Source of the DNA: Enterocloster lavalensis
GTDB taxonomy: Bacteria; Bacillota; Clostridia; Lachnospirales; Lachnospiraceae
Reading direction: 5' to 3'
Length of the DNA stretch: 64,000 nucleotides
NCBI RefSeq assembly: GCF_902364025.1
Contig: NZ_CABJCG010000016.1
Span: forward strand, 1-64,000
This document shows positions 1 to 8,529 of this stretch, one piece after another. The first letter of the stretch is position 1, and every line of letters begins with the position of its first letter. The position numbers were made by a program, and so were the translations under genes. The notes beneath the pieces are model-generated. The model made no database searches and was not told where the DNA came from. It was given only the letters and a program-made list of their open reading frames with translations.

Positions 1-51
1 TACGCACGGTGGTGTGAGAGGACGGGAGCTAATCACTCCCTCCTACTCGAT
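1..51 (+). mobile_element. 3' end of a group II intron (partial, cut by window edge)
   Basis: The first bases look like the 3' strand of a domain V hairpin (GCACGGT) followed by domain VI: GGACGGGAG and CTCCCTCC can pair around a short CTAATCA loop. The segment ends CCTACTCGAT, the usual 3' end of bacterial group II introns. The unpaired A of CTACTCGAT is seven bases from the end at 51, where the branch-point A is expected. The intron-encoded reverse transcriptase and the 5' part would lie left of the window. Assignment is by pattern only; the 5' half of domain V is missing. Confidence 0.6.
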
Positions 52-82
52 TGCAATGGGCAATGGGCGATTGTTCGAAGCA

Positions 83-129
83 GTGATCCGCGTACATCCT
101 TTAGTCGGCTGTTGGCCGCAGCGGATCAC
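83..129. repeat. 9-bp inverted repeat next to the intron end
   Basis: GTGATCCGC (83-91) and GCGGATCAC (121-129) are perfect reverse complements with a 29-base loop. It lies downstream of the minus-strand metallo-hydrolase gene and just after the intron junction. There is no T tract on either side, so a terminator role is uncertain. Confidence 0.35.
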
Positions 130-164
130 CGGAGCGTCCTGTCCAAACGCTGTTCACTGCTGTT

Positions 165-968
165 CTACAGCTCAATCATCTCCCGGTCATTCGGCACCAG
201 CAGATTTCCCTGATAATACTCCCGTCCCTCGGCGGTATACAGCTCCTTGCGGCGGGCGATCTGTTTGTCCTCGGTGTGCCACAGGACCAGATTCGGAATA
301 TTCAGCTCGGTTGCCAGCTCGCAGGCCTCCTTCACCGTGCTGTGGTGCTTCTCATAGGGCTGGAAGCGCTCCCGGTCCCCATACAGGCAGAACGCCTCGT
401 GCAGCAGCCAGTCGCTTCCCTCCACGTAGGTCCGGCAGCCCGGATTGTAGGGTTCGTCGCCCGCGCAGGTCAGACGCTTCCCGTTCTTCAACTGGGTGGT
501 GAAGCCGAACTGCTTGGCCTTGGTGGACAGGATGTCGAAGAAGGTCACGTCGTAGTCCAGGATATGTACGGTCTCTCCGTCCTCCACCGGCACCAGGAAA
601 ATGCGGTCGCCGATCATTTTATAAAATTTCCCCTGCACAGTCAGGCGGCAGATTGTCTTGATGGTCTCCACCAGATCCGGGTGGCAGTAGATCTGCAGGT
701 CGCCCTCAAATGTGCCCTTTTTCATGCCGGTTGCGATCATGCGGATCATCCAGACGATGCCCAGAATGTGGTCCGTGTGCTCGTGGGTGACGAAAATGTG
801 ATGGATATGGTTCAAATCCACCTTCATCTCGTCGAGAATTTTCAGGATTCCGTTGCCCCCTCCGGCGTCCACCATGAAATATTCGTCCCCGTCCCGCAGC
901 GCGAAGCAGGTGTTGTAGCAGTGGATGGCCTGGGCGTTTCCTGTACCGAATACATAGAGCTGTTCCAT
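165..968 (-). CDS. MBL-fold metallo-hydrolase (RNase Z-like)
   Basis: 267-residue metallo-beta-lactamase-fold hydrolase. The zinc motif HEHTDH lies near residue 62 after the GTGNAQ...N start typical of RNase Z-like enzymes. Further metal ligands are probably the Asp of CAGDEPYN, and His residues of LLHEAF, EKHHST and LVLWHTED. It is probably a cytosolic phosphodiesterase or esterase; the substrate cannot be read from the sequence. The open frame extends upstream, but the ATG at 968 has GGAGGAG seven bases before it and the family starts here. It is transcribed alone toward the intron end. About 400 bases upstream hold no gene. Confidence 0.85.
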   Translation of the reverse strand: MEQLYVFGTGNAQAIHCYNTCFALRDGDEYFMVDAGGGNGILKILDEMKVDLNHIHHIFVTHEHTDHILGIVWMIRMIATGMKKGTFEGDLQIYCHPDLVETIKTICRLTVQGKFYKMIGDRIFLVPVEDGETVHILDYDVTFFDILSTKAKQFGFTTQLKNGKRLTCAGDEPYNPGCRTYVEGSDWLLHEAFCLYGDRERFQPYEKHHSTVKEACELATELNIPNLVLWHTEDKQIARRKELYTAEGREYYQGNLLVPNDREMIEL

Positions 969-1218
969 TATGTCTCCTCCATTCTGAAAATCATCTGAGA
1001 TTCCCAGGAAATGTAAATGTTTTCTGGCGCGCCGGGAAATGACTGAGACTGCTCCCCGCAGGTTGATGGGGAGAATAGCCGTGCACATTCCGCGGCGCTG
1101 GGATTTTAAGATAATGTTACTATAATTTCGGGGATACCGCAAGACTTTGTTTGGTGGAGTTTTCGTAGTTTTATCCGCGGTCTGTAACGCAAAGATTTTG
1201 TGCCATTTAAACGGAATA

Positions 1219-1250
1219 GAGAACCCCCAGACTGCCATCTGGGGGTTCTC
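1219..1250 (-). terminator. 12-bp perfect stem-loop, probable terminator
   Basis: GAGAACCCCCAG (1219-1230) pairs perfectly with CTGGGGGTTCTC (1239-1250) around an 8-base loop. It lies downstream of the minus-strand gene ending at 1367. Read on the minus strand the stem is followed by a weak T-rich stretch (TCTATTCCGTTTAAAT), so it may be an inefficient terminator. It is the only clear structure in the gene-free stretch 969-1366. Confidence 0.5.
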
Positions 1251-1366
1251 GCTGCTGTCCTGTGTGGACTTGTTACATCTCTTAGCCTATTGGCGTTATA
1301 GCATATGCATGTTTGAAATGCAATATACCAGCTTCAATCCAGTTTATCCAAACACACCTTCAAAAA

Positions 1367-2161
1367 TCAAGACACCCAATCCACCCACTCATTCTCCAGC
1401 CGCGCGCCGCCTTCCTCCGGGAATACCAGGTCGAAGGTGAAGCCCCTGCCGAACCGTGGGCCCAGCTGATAGATCAGGTATCCGGCCCCGCGCTCCAGGT
1501 CAAAGCTGATCCAGAAGCCACCCTGGGGGAAGAACATCCCGGATACCGGCTTCTGCTGGTGGCAGAGGGCGTTGTCCGCCAGCGTATACTTGTCCTGTTC
1601 CAGCTTCCAGGTGTGCAGCGTCGCGTTCTTAAAATAACCGATGGGCTCCGAGTCCGCTCCCGCGCAGTATTTGACGATGGAGCACTGGGGCAGCGCGCCG
1701 AAGCGGCCCTGGTCCAGCTCTTTGAATTCCTCCCGCATGGAGCGGATCATGGAAACGCATTTTTCCAGCAGGGCGGTCAGAGCGGCCTCCTCCTTTGCCA
1801 TATTCAGGGCGTAGATCATATCCTGCTTCAGCGCAGGTTCCAGCTGCAAACGGCCTTTCTCCGCTTCCTCCATTCCCCGTTCCAGAACAGAAAAAGGCGG
1901 CCAGGCGTAGCTGGTCAGAAGCTGCAGCGCGTCCTGTTTCAGTTCCAGGGGATTGGATGAGAGGATCAGATTTTGCAGCAGGACGATCAATTCCCGTTCA
2001 TAGGGCAGGCGGTTGCCGTAATAGGGGTCCATATAATAATCCAGACACAACAGCAGGCGCTCGATGGCGTCGGTATCGTCCCCGGTGAGGACTCTCTCCA
2101 CCGCCGCCAAACCCTCCTCCACGATCATTTTTTCACGATCCGAATAGCGCACTGTTTTCAC
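1367..2161 (-). CDS. Uncharacterised cytosolic protein
   Basis: I do not recognise the family. About 264 residues, no signal peptide or membrane segment. The N-terminal two thirds is predicted mostly helical, and the C-terminal third is rich in aromatic residues (GMFFPQGGFWISFDL, GPRFGRGFTFDLVF), suggesting a beta-rich module. The open frame reaches a TTG at 2203, but a GTG at 2161 sits behind GGAAGGAGGG and is the likelier start. It follows the signal peptidase gene (ends 2204) with about 40 bases between, so both are probably one transcript. No function is inferred. Confidence 0.7.
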   Translation of the reverse strand: MKTVRYSDREKMIVEEGLAAVERVLTGDDTDAIERLLLCLDYYMDPYYGNRLPYERELIVLLQNLILSSNPLELKQDALQLLTSYAWPPFSVLERGMEEAEKGRLQLEPALKQDMIYALNMAKEEAALTALLEKCVSMIRSMREEFKELDQGRFGALPQCSIVKYCAGADSEPIGYFKNATLHTWKLEQDKYTLADNALCHQQKPVSGMFFPQGGFWISFDLERGAGYLIYQLGPRFGRGFTFDLVFPEEGGARLENEWVDWVS

Positions 2162-2203
2162 AACAGAACCCTCCTTCCATCCAATCTCTCCGCCGTCCGG
2201 CAA

Positions 2204-2758
2204 TCAGGATACCCGCCCGAATCCTGGATAATATCGGAAAAATACCTTTGCCGCAATATCCGTTTCCGGCACATAGGGGTCCGCCCACATGCGGGCGTCC
2301 GCGGAGTCGTTCCGGTTGTCCCCCAGCATGAGATAACAGCCCTTAGGGACTTCAAAATGCTGGTCGTCCGTCTCCATGGGCTCGGGCAGGTAGGGCTCCT
2401 CCAGGGGCGTTTCGGAACCGTTTATATAGATCCGGTTGTCCCGGATGTCCACGGTTTCACCAGGCAGGCCGATGACCCGCTTGACCAGCCGGGTCTGGTC
2501 CCGGCCAGGCTCGGCCTTGTGCTTGAAGATCACAATGTCGCCCCGCTCCGGGTGGGAGCCGAAGCGGTAGGACAGGCGGGAGCCCAGGAGGCGGTCCCCG
2601 GCCATGATGGTGGTTTCCATGGAATCGGAGGGCACCCGGGTGTTGGCGATGACGCAGGTGTTGACAATCAGGGCGATGGCGGCGGCAGCCAGAAGTATTT
2701 TCAGCCATTCCAGAAGTTCTTTTTTCCAGTTGACGGTGGATTCATTGTTTTCTTTCAT
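2204..2758 (-). CDS. lepB: Signal peptidase I
   Basis: 184-residue type I signal peptidase that cleaves signal peptides of exported proteins at the outer face of the membrane. One N-terminal membrane anchor spans about residues 16-38. The catalytic serine is Ser46 (PSDSME) and the general base Lys93 (TRLVKRVIGLPGE). The later box LMLGDNRNDSADAR is the conserved domain E. Length and the single anchor match the Gram-positive SipS type. The frame is open upstream, but the ATG at 2758 follows AAAGGAG and starts right before the anchor. It lies upstream of, and probably cotranscribed with, the unknown gene at 1367-2161, and is divergent from fbp. Confidence 0.93.
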   Translation of the reverse strand: MKENNESTVNWKKELLEWLKILLAAAAIALIVNTCVIANTRVPSDSMETTIMAGDRLLGSRLSYRFGSHPERGDIVIFKHKAEPGRDQTRLVKRVIGLPGETVDIRDNRIYINGSETPLEEPYLPEPMETDDQHFEVPKGCYLMLGDNRNDSADARMWADPYVPETDIAAKVFFRYYPGFGRVS

Positions 2759-2858
2759 GTATTTGCAGCTCCTTTGGGTGATATTGAATAGTGTAGCACT
2801 GTCGGGGGCGGAAGTCTTTACTAATTTGTTAATTGTATATTTCTTTTTTGGGGAGGGT

Positions 2859-2887
2859 TTGAAAACTGGGATATTTTGTGTTACTAT
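2859..2887 (+). promoter_or_regulatory. Candidate sigma-A promoter of fbp
   Basis: TTGAAA (2859-2864), a 17-base spacer and TACTAT (2882-2887), about 45 bases before the fbp start, in the AT-rich divergent gap between lepB and fbp. Confidence 0.55.
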
Positions 2888-2931
2888 ATTTTTAACTGTT
2901 TGAAAACGATGGAACAAGGGAGGCGGAAGAA

Positions 2932-4869
2932 ATGAGGGATTTGGCTTATTTAAAGCTGCTGTCCAGGGAGTACCCCACGGTGAGGGCGGCCACCAGCGAG
3001 ATCATCAACCTGATGGCGATCTGCGGACTGCCGAAGGGGACGGAGTATTTCTTCAGCGACCTGCACGGGGAATATGAGGCGTTTGTCCACCTGCTGCGCA
3101 GCTCTTCCGGCATTATCCGGGAGAAGATCCGGGAGACCTTCGGGCACCTGATTCCCGAGGAGGAGGAAGTCCAGCTGGCGAACCTGATCTATTACCCGGA
3201 CCGGAATCTGGGAAAGATCCGCAAGACGGGACTGTTTACCGAGGACTTTCAGAAGATTACCATCTACCGTCTGGTGCAGATCTGCAAGGTGGTGTCCTCC
3301 AAGTACACCCGCTCCAAGGTGCGAAAGAAGATGCCAAGGGAGTTCGCCTATGTGATCGACGAGCTGCTCCATGTGGATTACAACGACGACAACAAGCGGA
3401 TTTACTACAGCGAGATCATCCACTCCATCATCGACAACTCGGTGGCGGACAAGTTCATCGTCGCCCTGTGCGAGCTGATCCAGAATCTGACCATCGACAA
3501 TCTGCACATTATCGGCGATATTTTCGACCGCGGCCCCCGGGCGGACATCATTATGGACGAGCTCATGCATTTCCACGACGTGGACATCCAGTGGGGGAAC
3601 CACGACATTTCCTGGATGGGAGCGGCCACGGGCAACCTGGCCTGCATCTGCAACGTGCTGCGCATCGCCATCAGCTACAACAGCTTCGACGTGCTGGAGG
3701 ACGGCTACGGCATCAACCTGCGGCCCCTGTCCATGTTCGCGGCCAAGGTGTACCGGGACGACCCCTGCGAGCGGTTTGTACCTCATATATTGGATGAAAA
3801 TGTCTACGACGCCGTGGATCCGGGCCTGGCGGCGAAAATGCACAAGGCCATCGCCGTGATCCAGTTCAAGGTGGAGGGCGCCATTATCAAGCGCCACCCC
3901 GAGTACGGCATGGCGGACCGGATTCTTTTGGAGACTGTGGACTTTGAGAAGGGCACGGTGACGGTGGAGGGGAAGGAGTACCCCATGCTGGACCGAAATT
4001 TCCCCACCGTGGACCCGGCAAACCCGCTGGAGCTCACCGACGGGGAGAAGGAGCTGTTAAAAACCTTGAAGGCCTCCTTCAAGCACAGTGGACGGCTGCA
4101 CAAGCATGTGAAATTCCTCTACTCCCACGGGGCTATTTACAAGTGCTACAATTCCAACCTGCTGTACCACGGCTGTATCCCCATGAAGGCGGACGGCAAT
4201 TTTGACAGCGTTATGGCGGGCAATGCCATCTATTCCGGCAGAAGCCTGATGGATTACTTCAACTATCAGGTGCAGAACGCATATTTTATGCCGGAGGGCT
4301 CGGTGGAGAAGCAGTGGGCCATGGATTTGATGTGGTACCTGTGGTGCGGCTCCAAGTCCCCGGTGTTCGGCAAGGATAAAATGACCACCTTTGAGCATTA
4401 TTTTATTGCGGACAAAAAGACCCACAAGGAGACGCTTAATCCTTATTACAAGCTCAGCGTGCAGGAGGAATTCTGCGACCGGATTCTGGAGGAGTTCGAC
4501 CTTCCGGCAAAGGGCTCCCACATCATCAACGGCCATGTGCCGGTGAAGATGAAGGATGGGGAGACCCCGGTCAAGGCTGGCGGCAAGCTGTTTATCATCG
4601 ACGGCGGCCTCTCCAAGGCTTACCAGGCCACCACGGGCATCGCCGGGTACACCCTGATCTACAATTCCAACCATCTGGCGTTGGCGGAGCACATGCCCTT
4701 TGACCCTAACAAGGAGAGCTCGCCCCGTGTGTCCGTGGTGGAGAAAATGCAGAGCCGGGTGATGGTGGCGGATACCGACAAGGGCAGAGAGCTGGCGGGG
4801 CAGATCGCGGATTTAAAAGAACTGGTGGCGGCCTACCGGGAAGGCACGCTGAAAGAAAGGGTAGAATAA
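2932..4869 (+). CDS. fbp: Fructose-1,6-bisphosphatase, class III
   Basis: 645-residue class III FBPase (the Firmicutes type, FBPase_2 family), hydrolysing fructose 1,6-bisphosphate to fructose 6-phosphate in gluconeogenesis. Calcineurin-like metal motifs are visible: SDLHGEYE (about residue 42), GDIFDRGPRAD, WGNHDISWMG and, near the C-terminus, INGHVPVK. Length matches the roughly 640-670 residues usual for the class. ATG at 2932 has GGGAGGCGGAAGAA before it. The next gene starts immediately after the TAA stop, so the two are cotranscribed. Confidence 0.95.
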   Translation: MRDLAYLKLLSREYPTVRAATSEIINLMAICGLPKGTEYFFSDLHGEYEAFVHLLRSSSGIIREKIRETFGHLIPEEEEVQLANLIYYPDRNLGKIRKTGLFTEDFQKITIYRLVQICKVVSSKYTRSKVRKKMPREFAYVIDELLHVDYNDDNKRIYYSEIIHSIIDNSVADKFIVALCELIQNLTIDNLHIIGDIFDRGPRADIIMDELMHFHDVDIQWGNHDISWMGAATGNLACICNVLRIAISYNSFDVLEDGYGINLRPLSMFAAKVYRDDPCERFVPHILDENVYDAVDPGLAAKMHKAIAVIQFKVEGAIIKRHPEYGMADRILLETVDFEKGTVTVEGKEYPMLDRNFPTVDPANPLELTDGEKELLKTLKASFKHSGRLHKHVKFLYSHGAIYKCYNSNLLYHGCIPMKADGNFDSVMAGNAIYSGRSLMDYFNYQVQNAYFMPEGSVEKQWAMDLMWYLWCGSKSPVFGKDKMTTFEHYFIADKKTHKETLNPYYKLSVQEEFCDRILEEFDLPAKGSHIINGHVPVKMKDGETPVKAGGKLFIIDGGLSKAYQATTGIAGYTLIYNSNHLALAEHMPFDPNKESSPRVSVVEKMQSRVMVADTDKGRELAGQIADLKELVAAYREGTLKERVE

Positions 4870-5376
4870 ATGACCAAGACGGAATTTTTGCAGATTCTCC
4901 GGGAGGAGCTGGACGGGCGGGTGCCCTACTCCGTGATCCAGGAGAACCTGAACTATTACAACAGCTATATTGACGGGGAGACGGCCAAGGGACGGCCTGA
5001 GCTTCAGGTGATCGAGGAGTTAGGCGGCCCCAGGATCATCGCCCGCACCATCGTGGACGCCACTCTGGACACCGAGGACCGCCCGGACGGCTTCCAGTCC
5101 TACGGGGGAAGGGAAGAGTACGACGGAGCCACAAAGCGCACCGCCCAGAAACAGTATACGGAGTACAGGGACGGCGAAAAGCGCTCGGTGCACTATGTGG
5201 ATTTCAGCAAATGGTATGTGCGGCTTTTGGCCGGTTTGGCCGGTTTTGTGGTGATTTTTCTGCTGATCACGCTGGTTATGGGCATTCTGGGCCTGGCCGG
5301 ATGGATTCTGTCCGTGGTATGGCCGGTGCTGCTGGTTCTGCTGGTGATCTGGTTTATGAAAGGGCCGAGAAGGTAG
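4870..5376 (+). CDS. HAAS/DUF1700-domain membrane protein
   Basis: 168 residues. The N-terminal 65 (TKTEFLQILREELDG...) form the helical HAAS domain found in DUF1700 proteins, often membrane partners of PadR-type regulators. The linker is polar and charged. Residues about 115-165 form two closely spaced membrane segments ending in KGPRR. The ATG abuts the fbp stop with no gap, suggesting translational coupling. No PadR gene is next to it, which is unusual for the family. Its job beside fbp is unknown. Confidence 0.75.
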   Translation: MTKTEFLQILREELDGRVPYSVIQENLNYYNSYIDGETAKGRPELQVIEELGGPRIIARTIVDATLDTEDRPDGFQSYGGREEYDGATKRTAQKQYTEYRDGEKRSVHYVDFSKWYVRLLAGLAGFVVIFLLITLVMGILGLAGWILSVVWPVLLVLLVIWFMKGPRR

Positions 5377-5390
5377 AGATGGAAAATGTT

Positions 5391-5435
5391 CAGGGAGGGG
5401 ATCCGGGCGCGAGGCCGGAGACCCTCCCTGTTTTT
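5391..5435 (+). terminator. Rho-independent terminator of the fbp operon
   Basis: CAGGGAGGG (5391-5399) pairs with CCCTCCCTG (5422-5430), followed directly by TTTTT (5431-5435). Confidence 0.85.
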
Positions 5436-5483
5436 GGCTGTGATAAATTAGCAACCTTCTGAGGATATCTTTTTAAGAACTAA

Positions 5484-6308
5484 TTATTCCCAAAATCCCA
5501 ACTGCGCCCCAATCCCCGCCAGGTAACCCGCGGAGAAAACCGTGTCCTCGGCCAGGCTCTTTAACACCCTTCCCTCAATGGTAATGGTGCCGTCGTAGCC
5601 CAGTCCCTTCAGCTGACGCATGATTCCGGCGAAATCGATGGCGCCGATGCCGGGGAAATAGCGGTTGTTGTCGGACACATGCAGGTTGTGGTAATGGCCG
5701 GCATACTGAGTCAGCGCCGCCGTGGTGCTCGTCTCCTCGATGTTCATGTGGTAGGTATCGGGGAGAATGTACACCGGGTGGGAGAGCCCTGCGGTGAGGG
5801 CCGCGCCTTCCTCCAGGGTGTTGACCAGAAGGGCCTCATAGTGGTTGGTGGCTTCCAGATAGAGAGGAGCCGCCGCGGTCTTACCCAAACGGTCCAGCTC
5901 TTCCAGGGAGGCGCGCAGCTGTCTGGAGGCCACGGTTTTGTCGCCGGAGGGCCCGCCCTTGATGAAGCCGCAGATGACGCCCGCTCCGAACCCCGCCGCG
6001 CAGTCCAGCATTCCGCCGAGGGCCTGGACGCTTTTGGCGCGGACATCCTGGTCCGGGCTGCTGAGGGACAGGCCGTTCCGGTTGGCAAAAGCGCCGGAAG
6101 CGATCATGGTCAGACGAAGTCCGAAGTGTTCCAGCGTCTCTTTCAGCCGGCCGGCGTAGGCCTGGGAAAAGTCCAACAGATTCATCTCAATGCCGTAGAA
6201 ACCGGAATCTTTCAACACGTTAAGCGTATCCAGAAATTCCGGGGCGTCCAGGGACTCCGGGGCTGCCAGCTGGATGCAGAGGGGATAGGGGTAGCGTTCT
6301 GTGTGCAT
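5484..6308 (-). CDS. Sugar phosphate isomerase/epimerase (TIM barrel)
   Basis: 274 residues of the AP endonuclease family 2 / xylose-isomerase-like TIM barrel, a group of cytosolic sugar isomerases and epimerases. Likely metal-binding acidic and His residues lie in PLYLEATNHYE, ILPDTYHMNIEE, HNLHVSDNNRYFPGIGAIDF and TITIEGR. The GxGxIDF...L..GYDGTITIEGR ending is typical. ATG at 6308 has AGGAGGTATTTCCC before it. It stands alone, convergent with the fbp operon. The substrate cannot be assigned. Confidence 0.85.
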   Translation of the reverse strand: MHTERYPYPLCIQLAAPESLDAPEFLDTLNVLKDSGFYGIEMNLLDFSQAYAGRLKETLEHFGLRLTMIASGAFANRNGLSLSSPDQDVRAKSVQALGGMLDCAAGFGAGVICGFIKGGPSGDKTVASRQLRASLEELDRLGKTAAAPLYLEATNHYEALLVNTLEEGAALTAGLSHPVYILPDTYHMNIEETSTTAALTQYAGHYHNLHVSDNNRYFPGIGAIDFAGIMRQLKGLGYDGTITIEGRVLKSLAEDTVFSAGYLAGIGAQLGFWE

Positions 6309-6461
6309 GGGAAATACCTCCTGTGTTGGATTCCCGGGAGGGCGGCGGGCCGCGCCCGGACGCGCCTTTCCGCGGGGAATTAGAATGATTCGTATGATCC
6401 TATGATAAGCGATCTCCGGGAAAAAAGCAACGCGGACGACAGGGTTCGCGGTGATTGCACC

Positions 6462-6490
6462 TTGACAAAATTACAGAAATAAAATATACT
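6462..6490 (+). promoter_or_regulatory. Sigma-A promoter of first NlpC/P60 gene
   Basis: Consensus TTGACA (6462-6467), a 17-base spacer and TATACT (6485-6490). Confidence 0.8.
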
Positions 6491-6500
6491 GTATAAGAAA

Positions 6501-6517
6501 TGTAACATTTATGTAAC
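6501..6517 (+). promoter_or_regulatory. Candidate WalR box
   Basis: TGTAAC-ATTTA-TGTAAC fits exactly the known WalR (YycF) consensus TGTWAH-N5-TGTWAH. It begins 11 bases after the -10 element, near the transcription start. WalRK is known to control NlpC/P60 hydrolases in low-GC Gram-positives. A near copy stands at the same place before the paralogous gene at 7614. Confidence 0.65.
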
Positions 6518-6577
6518 AAATTTGATAAAACTGTAATCGAAAATTGGAAATAGATTGATTTGCGAGGTGCAAGAAGC

Positions 6578-7276
6578 GTGAAAACGATATGGAAGATGGC
6601 AGGCGCCGCCTGTGTAATGGGGCTGCTCCTGGTGGCGGAACCGTCGGAGGCAAGAGCGGCACAGTTCGGACCAGAGGTGACCAACACATCCAGCTACGTG
6701 GTGAAGATCGAGGCTCCGGAGGTTGAAGTACATACAGCGGCAAACACAAGTTCCGCCAAGGCGGGAACCGTAAAGCGGGGGCAGACCTATCAGGTGTTGT
6801 CCCAGGCGGAGGCGGGCTGGGTGAAGATCCAGGCAGAGGATGCCGCAGGATACATCCGCGTTCCCGGGAACGCCTCCCTGGTGGAGAAAACCAGCCAGAA
6901 GGTGGATGAGTCCGTGAAAAAGCGCCGTGAAACCGTGGAATACGCCCTCCAGTTCGTGGGCGGCAAGTACGTGTACGGCGGAACGGACCCCCACAGCGGC
7001 GTGGATTGCTCGGGATTTACCCGCTACGTCATGGCAAAAGCCGCTTCCATCAGCCTTCCCCACTCCTCCGGCGGACAGTCGTCCTATGGCAGGGAAGTGA
7101 CGGTGGACCAGATGCGCCCCGGCGACCTGCTGTTCTACAGCAGCGGCAGCCGGATCAACCATGTGGCCATGTACATCGGAGACGGCCAGATCGTCCACGC
7201 CTCCACAGAACGCACGGGGATCAAGACCTCCCCCTACAATTACCGCAAACCGGTGAAGATTGTCAGCCTGCTCTGA
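6578..7276 (+). CDS. Secreted SH3-NlpC/P60 peptidoglycan endopeptidase
   Basis: 232-residue exported cell-wall hydrolase. A signal peptide covers about residues 1-28 (hydrophobic core GAACVMGLLLVA, cleavage near ARAA-Q). A bacterial SH3 domain (about 42-102, HTAANTSSAKAGTVKRGQ) is followed by the NlpC/P60 domain, with catalytic Cys144 (DCSGFTRY), His195 (INHVAMYIG) and the His207 region (QIVHAST). It should cut D-gamma-glutamyl-diaminopimelate links in peptides of peptidoglycan. The open frame allows a TTG at 6560, but GTG at 6578 fits the GAGGTG ribosome site. Paralogue of the next gene, with its own promoter. Confidence 0.93.
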   Translation: MKTIWKMAGAACVMGLLLVAEPSEARAAQFGPEVTNTSSYVVKIEAPEVEVHTAANTSSAKAGTVKRGQTYQVLSQAEAGWVKIQAEDAAGYIRVPGNASLVEKTSQKVDESVKKRRETVEYALQFVGGKYVYGGTDPHSGVDCSGFTRYVMAKAASISLPHSSGGQSSYGREVTVDQMRPGDLLFYSSGSRINHVAMYIGDGQIVHASTERTGIKTSPYNYRKPVKIVSLL

Positions 7277-7511
7277 TGCAGGCTGTATTTTTTTGCCATA
7301 TTGGGCCTAAGCCGGAAAAATTCAGCGCAGCATTTTCCTGGAATGAAACAGAAATTTAATAAATTGGTAGCATTTGCCAGAAAAATCAGCGATAAAACGG
7401 CTGAAGCCCTCTGGAAATGCCCCCTGTGCGGCGGAAAACGCGTGGTTTCGTAATCTGCTCGTAAGAATATTGTAAAAAACGACTAAAAAATGTTAAATAA
7501 TTCTAAAATAG

Positions 7512-7539
7512 TTGACGAATCTCAAGAACCTGCTATAAT
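7512..7539 (+). promoter_or_regulatory. Sigma-A promoter of second NlpC/P60 gene
   Basis: TTGACG (7512-7517), a 16-base spacer ending TGC, and TATAAT (7534-7539), i.e. an extended -10. The rest of the stretch 7277-7511 shows no gene. Confidence 0.75.
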
Positions 7540-7553
7540 AAGTTTGTAACGAA

Positions 7554-7570
7554 TGTAATATTTGCGTAAC
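7554..7570 (+). promoter_or_regulatory. Candidate WalR box (second copy)
   Basis: TGTAAT-ATTTG-CGTAAC, one base off the WalR consensus, with an additional TGTAAC half-site at 7545-7550. The 19 bases from 7554 match 16 of 19 with those from 6501 in front of the paralogue. Confidence 0.55.
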
Positions 7571-7613
7571 AATTATGGACAAGTAAACGGAACATGAAAG
7601 GCAGGAGATTTTG

Positions 7614-8339
7614 TTGAATACCAGGACCTTTAGATATTTTTTGCGGATTGGTGCCATGTGCTCTGTACTTACGATGGCGGCGCCCCAGACAGCTCTGGCG
7701 GCGATTGGACCGGGATTTGAGCCGGGGACTTACGTGGCTACCGTCACGGCGGACAGTGTAAACATCAACAAGAGCCGGGACGGAGAGGATGTTCTTCTCA
7801 CCGCAAAGTCAGGCGATACATATGAAGTGTTGGAAGATATGGGAAACGGCTGGATGAAGGTTCGGGTTCTGGACACGGAGGGCTATATGCCGGTGTCCGG
7901 CAACGCCACGGTGGAGGAAGTCGCCGACGAGGAGATGGCTGAGATTCAGCAGGAGGCTCTCACCTCCTCCAACAGCTACCGCCGCCAGCAGGTCGTGGAT
8001 TATGCGCTGCAGTTCGTGGGCGGGCGCTACCGCTACGGCGGATCCGATCCCCACAGCGGCGTGGACTGCTCCGGATTTACCCGCTATGTGCTGCAGAACG
8101 CGGCAGGCGTTGGGATGAGCCGTTCCTCCGGTTCTCAGGCAGCCCAGGGATCAGCCATCAGTGCGGATCAGATGCAGCCCGGAGATCTTTTGTTTTACGG
8201 CAACGGCAGACGGATCAACCATGTGGCGATGTACATAGGCAACGGACAGATCGTTCACGCGTCCACCGAGCAGACGGGAATCACCATCTCCCCCTGGAAC
8301 TACCGGACTCCTGTGAAGATCACAAGCGTGTTGGGTTAG
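7614..8339 (+). CDS. Secreted SH3-NlpC/P60 peptidoglycan endopeptidase
   Basis: About 241 residues, same design as the gene at 6578: signal peptide (core IGAMCSVLTMAAPQTALAA), SH3-like domain, short polar linker, NlpC/P60 domain with catalytic Cys in DCSGFTRY and His in INHVAMYIG and QIVHAST. The catalytic domains of the two are nearly identical, while the linkers and signal peptides differ, so they are an old tandem duplication under a shared control element. Two adjacent TTG codons (7611, 7614) could start it; 7614 is better spaced from AGGAG. The paired terminator region follows. Confidence 0.92.
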   Translation: MNTRTFRYFLRIGAMCSVLTMAAPQTALAAIGPGFEPGTYVATVTADSVNINKSRDGEDVLLTAKSGDTYEVLEDMGNGWMKVRVLDTEGYMPVSGNATVEEVADEEMAEIQQEALTSSNSYRRQQVVDYALQFVGGRYRYGGSDPHSGVDCSGFTRYVLQNAAGVGMSRSSGSQAAQGSAISADQMQPGDLLFYGNGRRINHVAMYIGNGQIVHASTEQTGITISPWNYRTPVKITSVLG

Positions 8340-8389
8340 ATGGATTGTCAGTAATGTTCAGATAAAAGGATATTCAAAAAGGAACGAGG

Positions 8390-8420
8390 AAAGCCGGGAG
8401 CGGATACGCTTCCGGCTTTT
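8390..8420 (+). terminator. Terminator after second NlpC/P60 gene
   Basis: AAGCCGGGAGCG and CGCTTCCGGCTT pair with one mismatch around GATA and run into TTTT. Confidence 0.75.
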
Positions 8421-8464
8421 CGCGTGATATTGGATTTTTTTGTAAAACTGTATACCGCGCAGAA

Positions 8465-8498
8465 AAAACGCCGTGATAGGGGAGCTATCCGGCGTTTT
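8465..8498. terminator. Second hairpin, possibly bidirectional terminator
   Basis: AAAACGCCG-T-GATAG-GGGAG-CTATC-CGGCGTTTT: a long stem with A tract before and T tract after, so it could work on either strand. Confidence 0.65.
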
Positions 8499-8529
8499 CT
8501 CAAGGGGAGTATAAATAATTAATAAGGAT

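Noticed and set aside
2950..3897. Long minus-strand frame inside fbp
   Set aside because: Antisense shadow of a clear class III FBPase.
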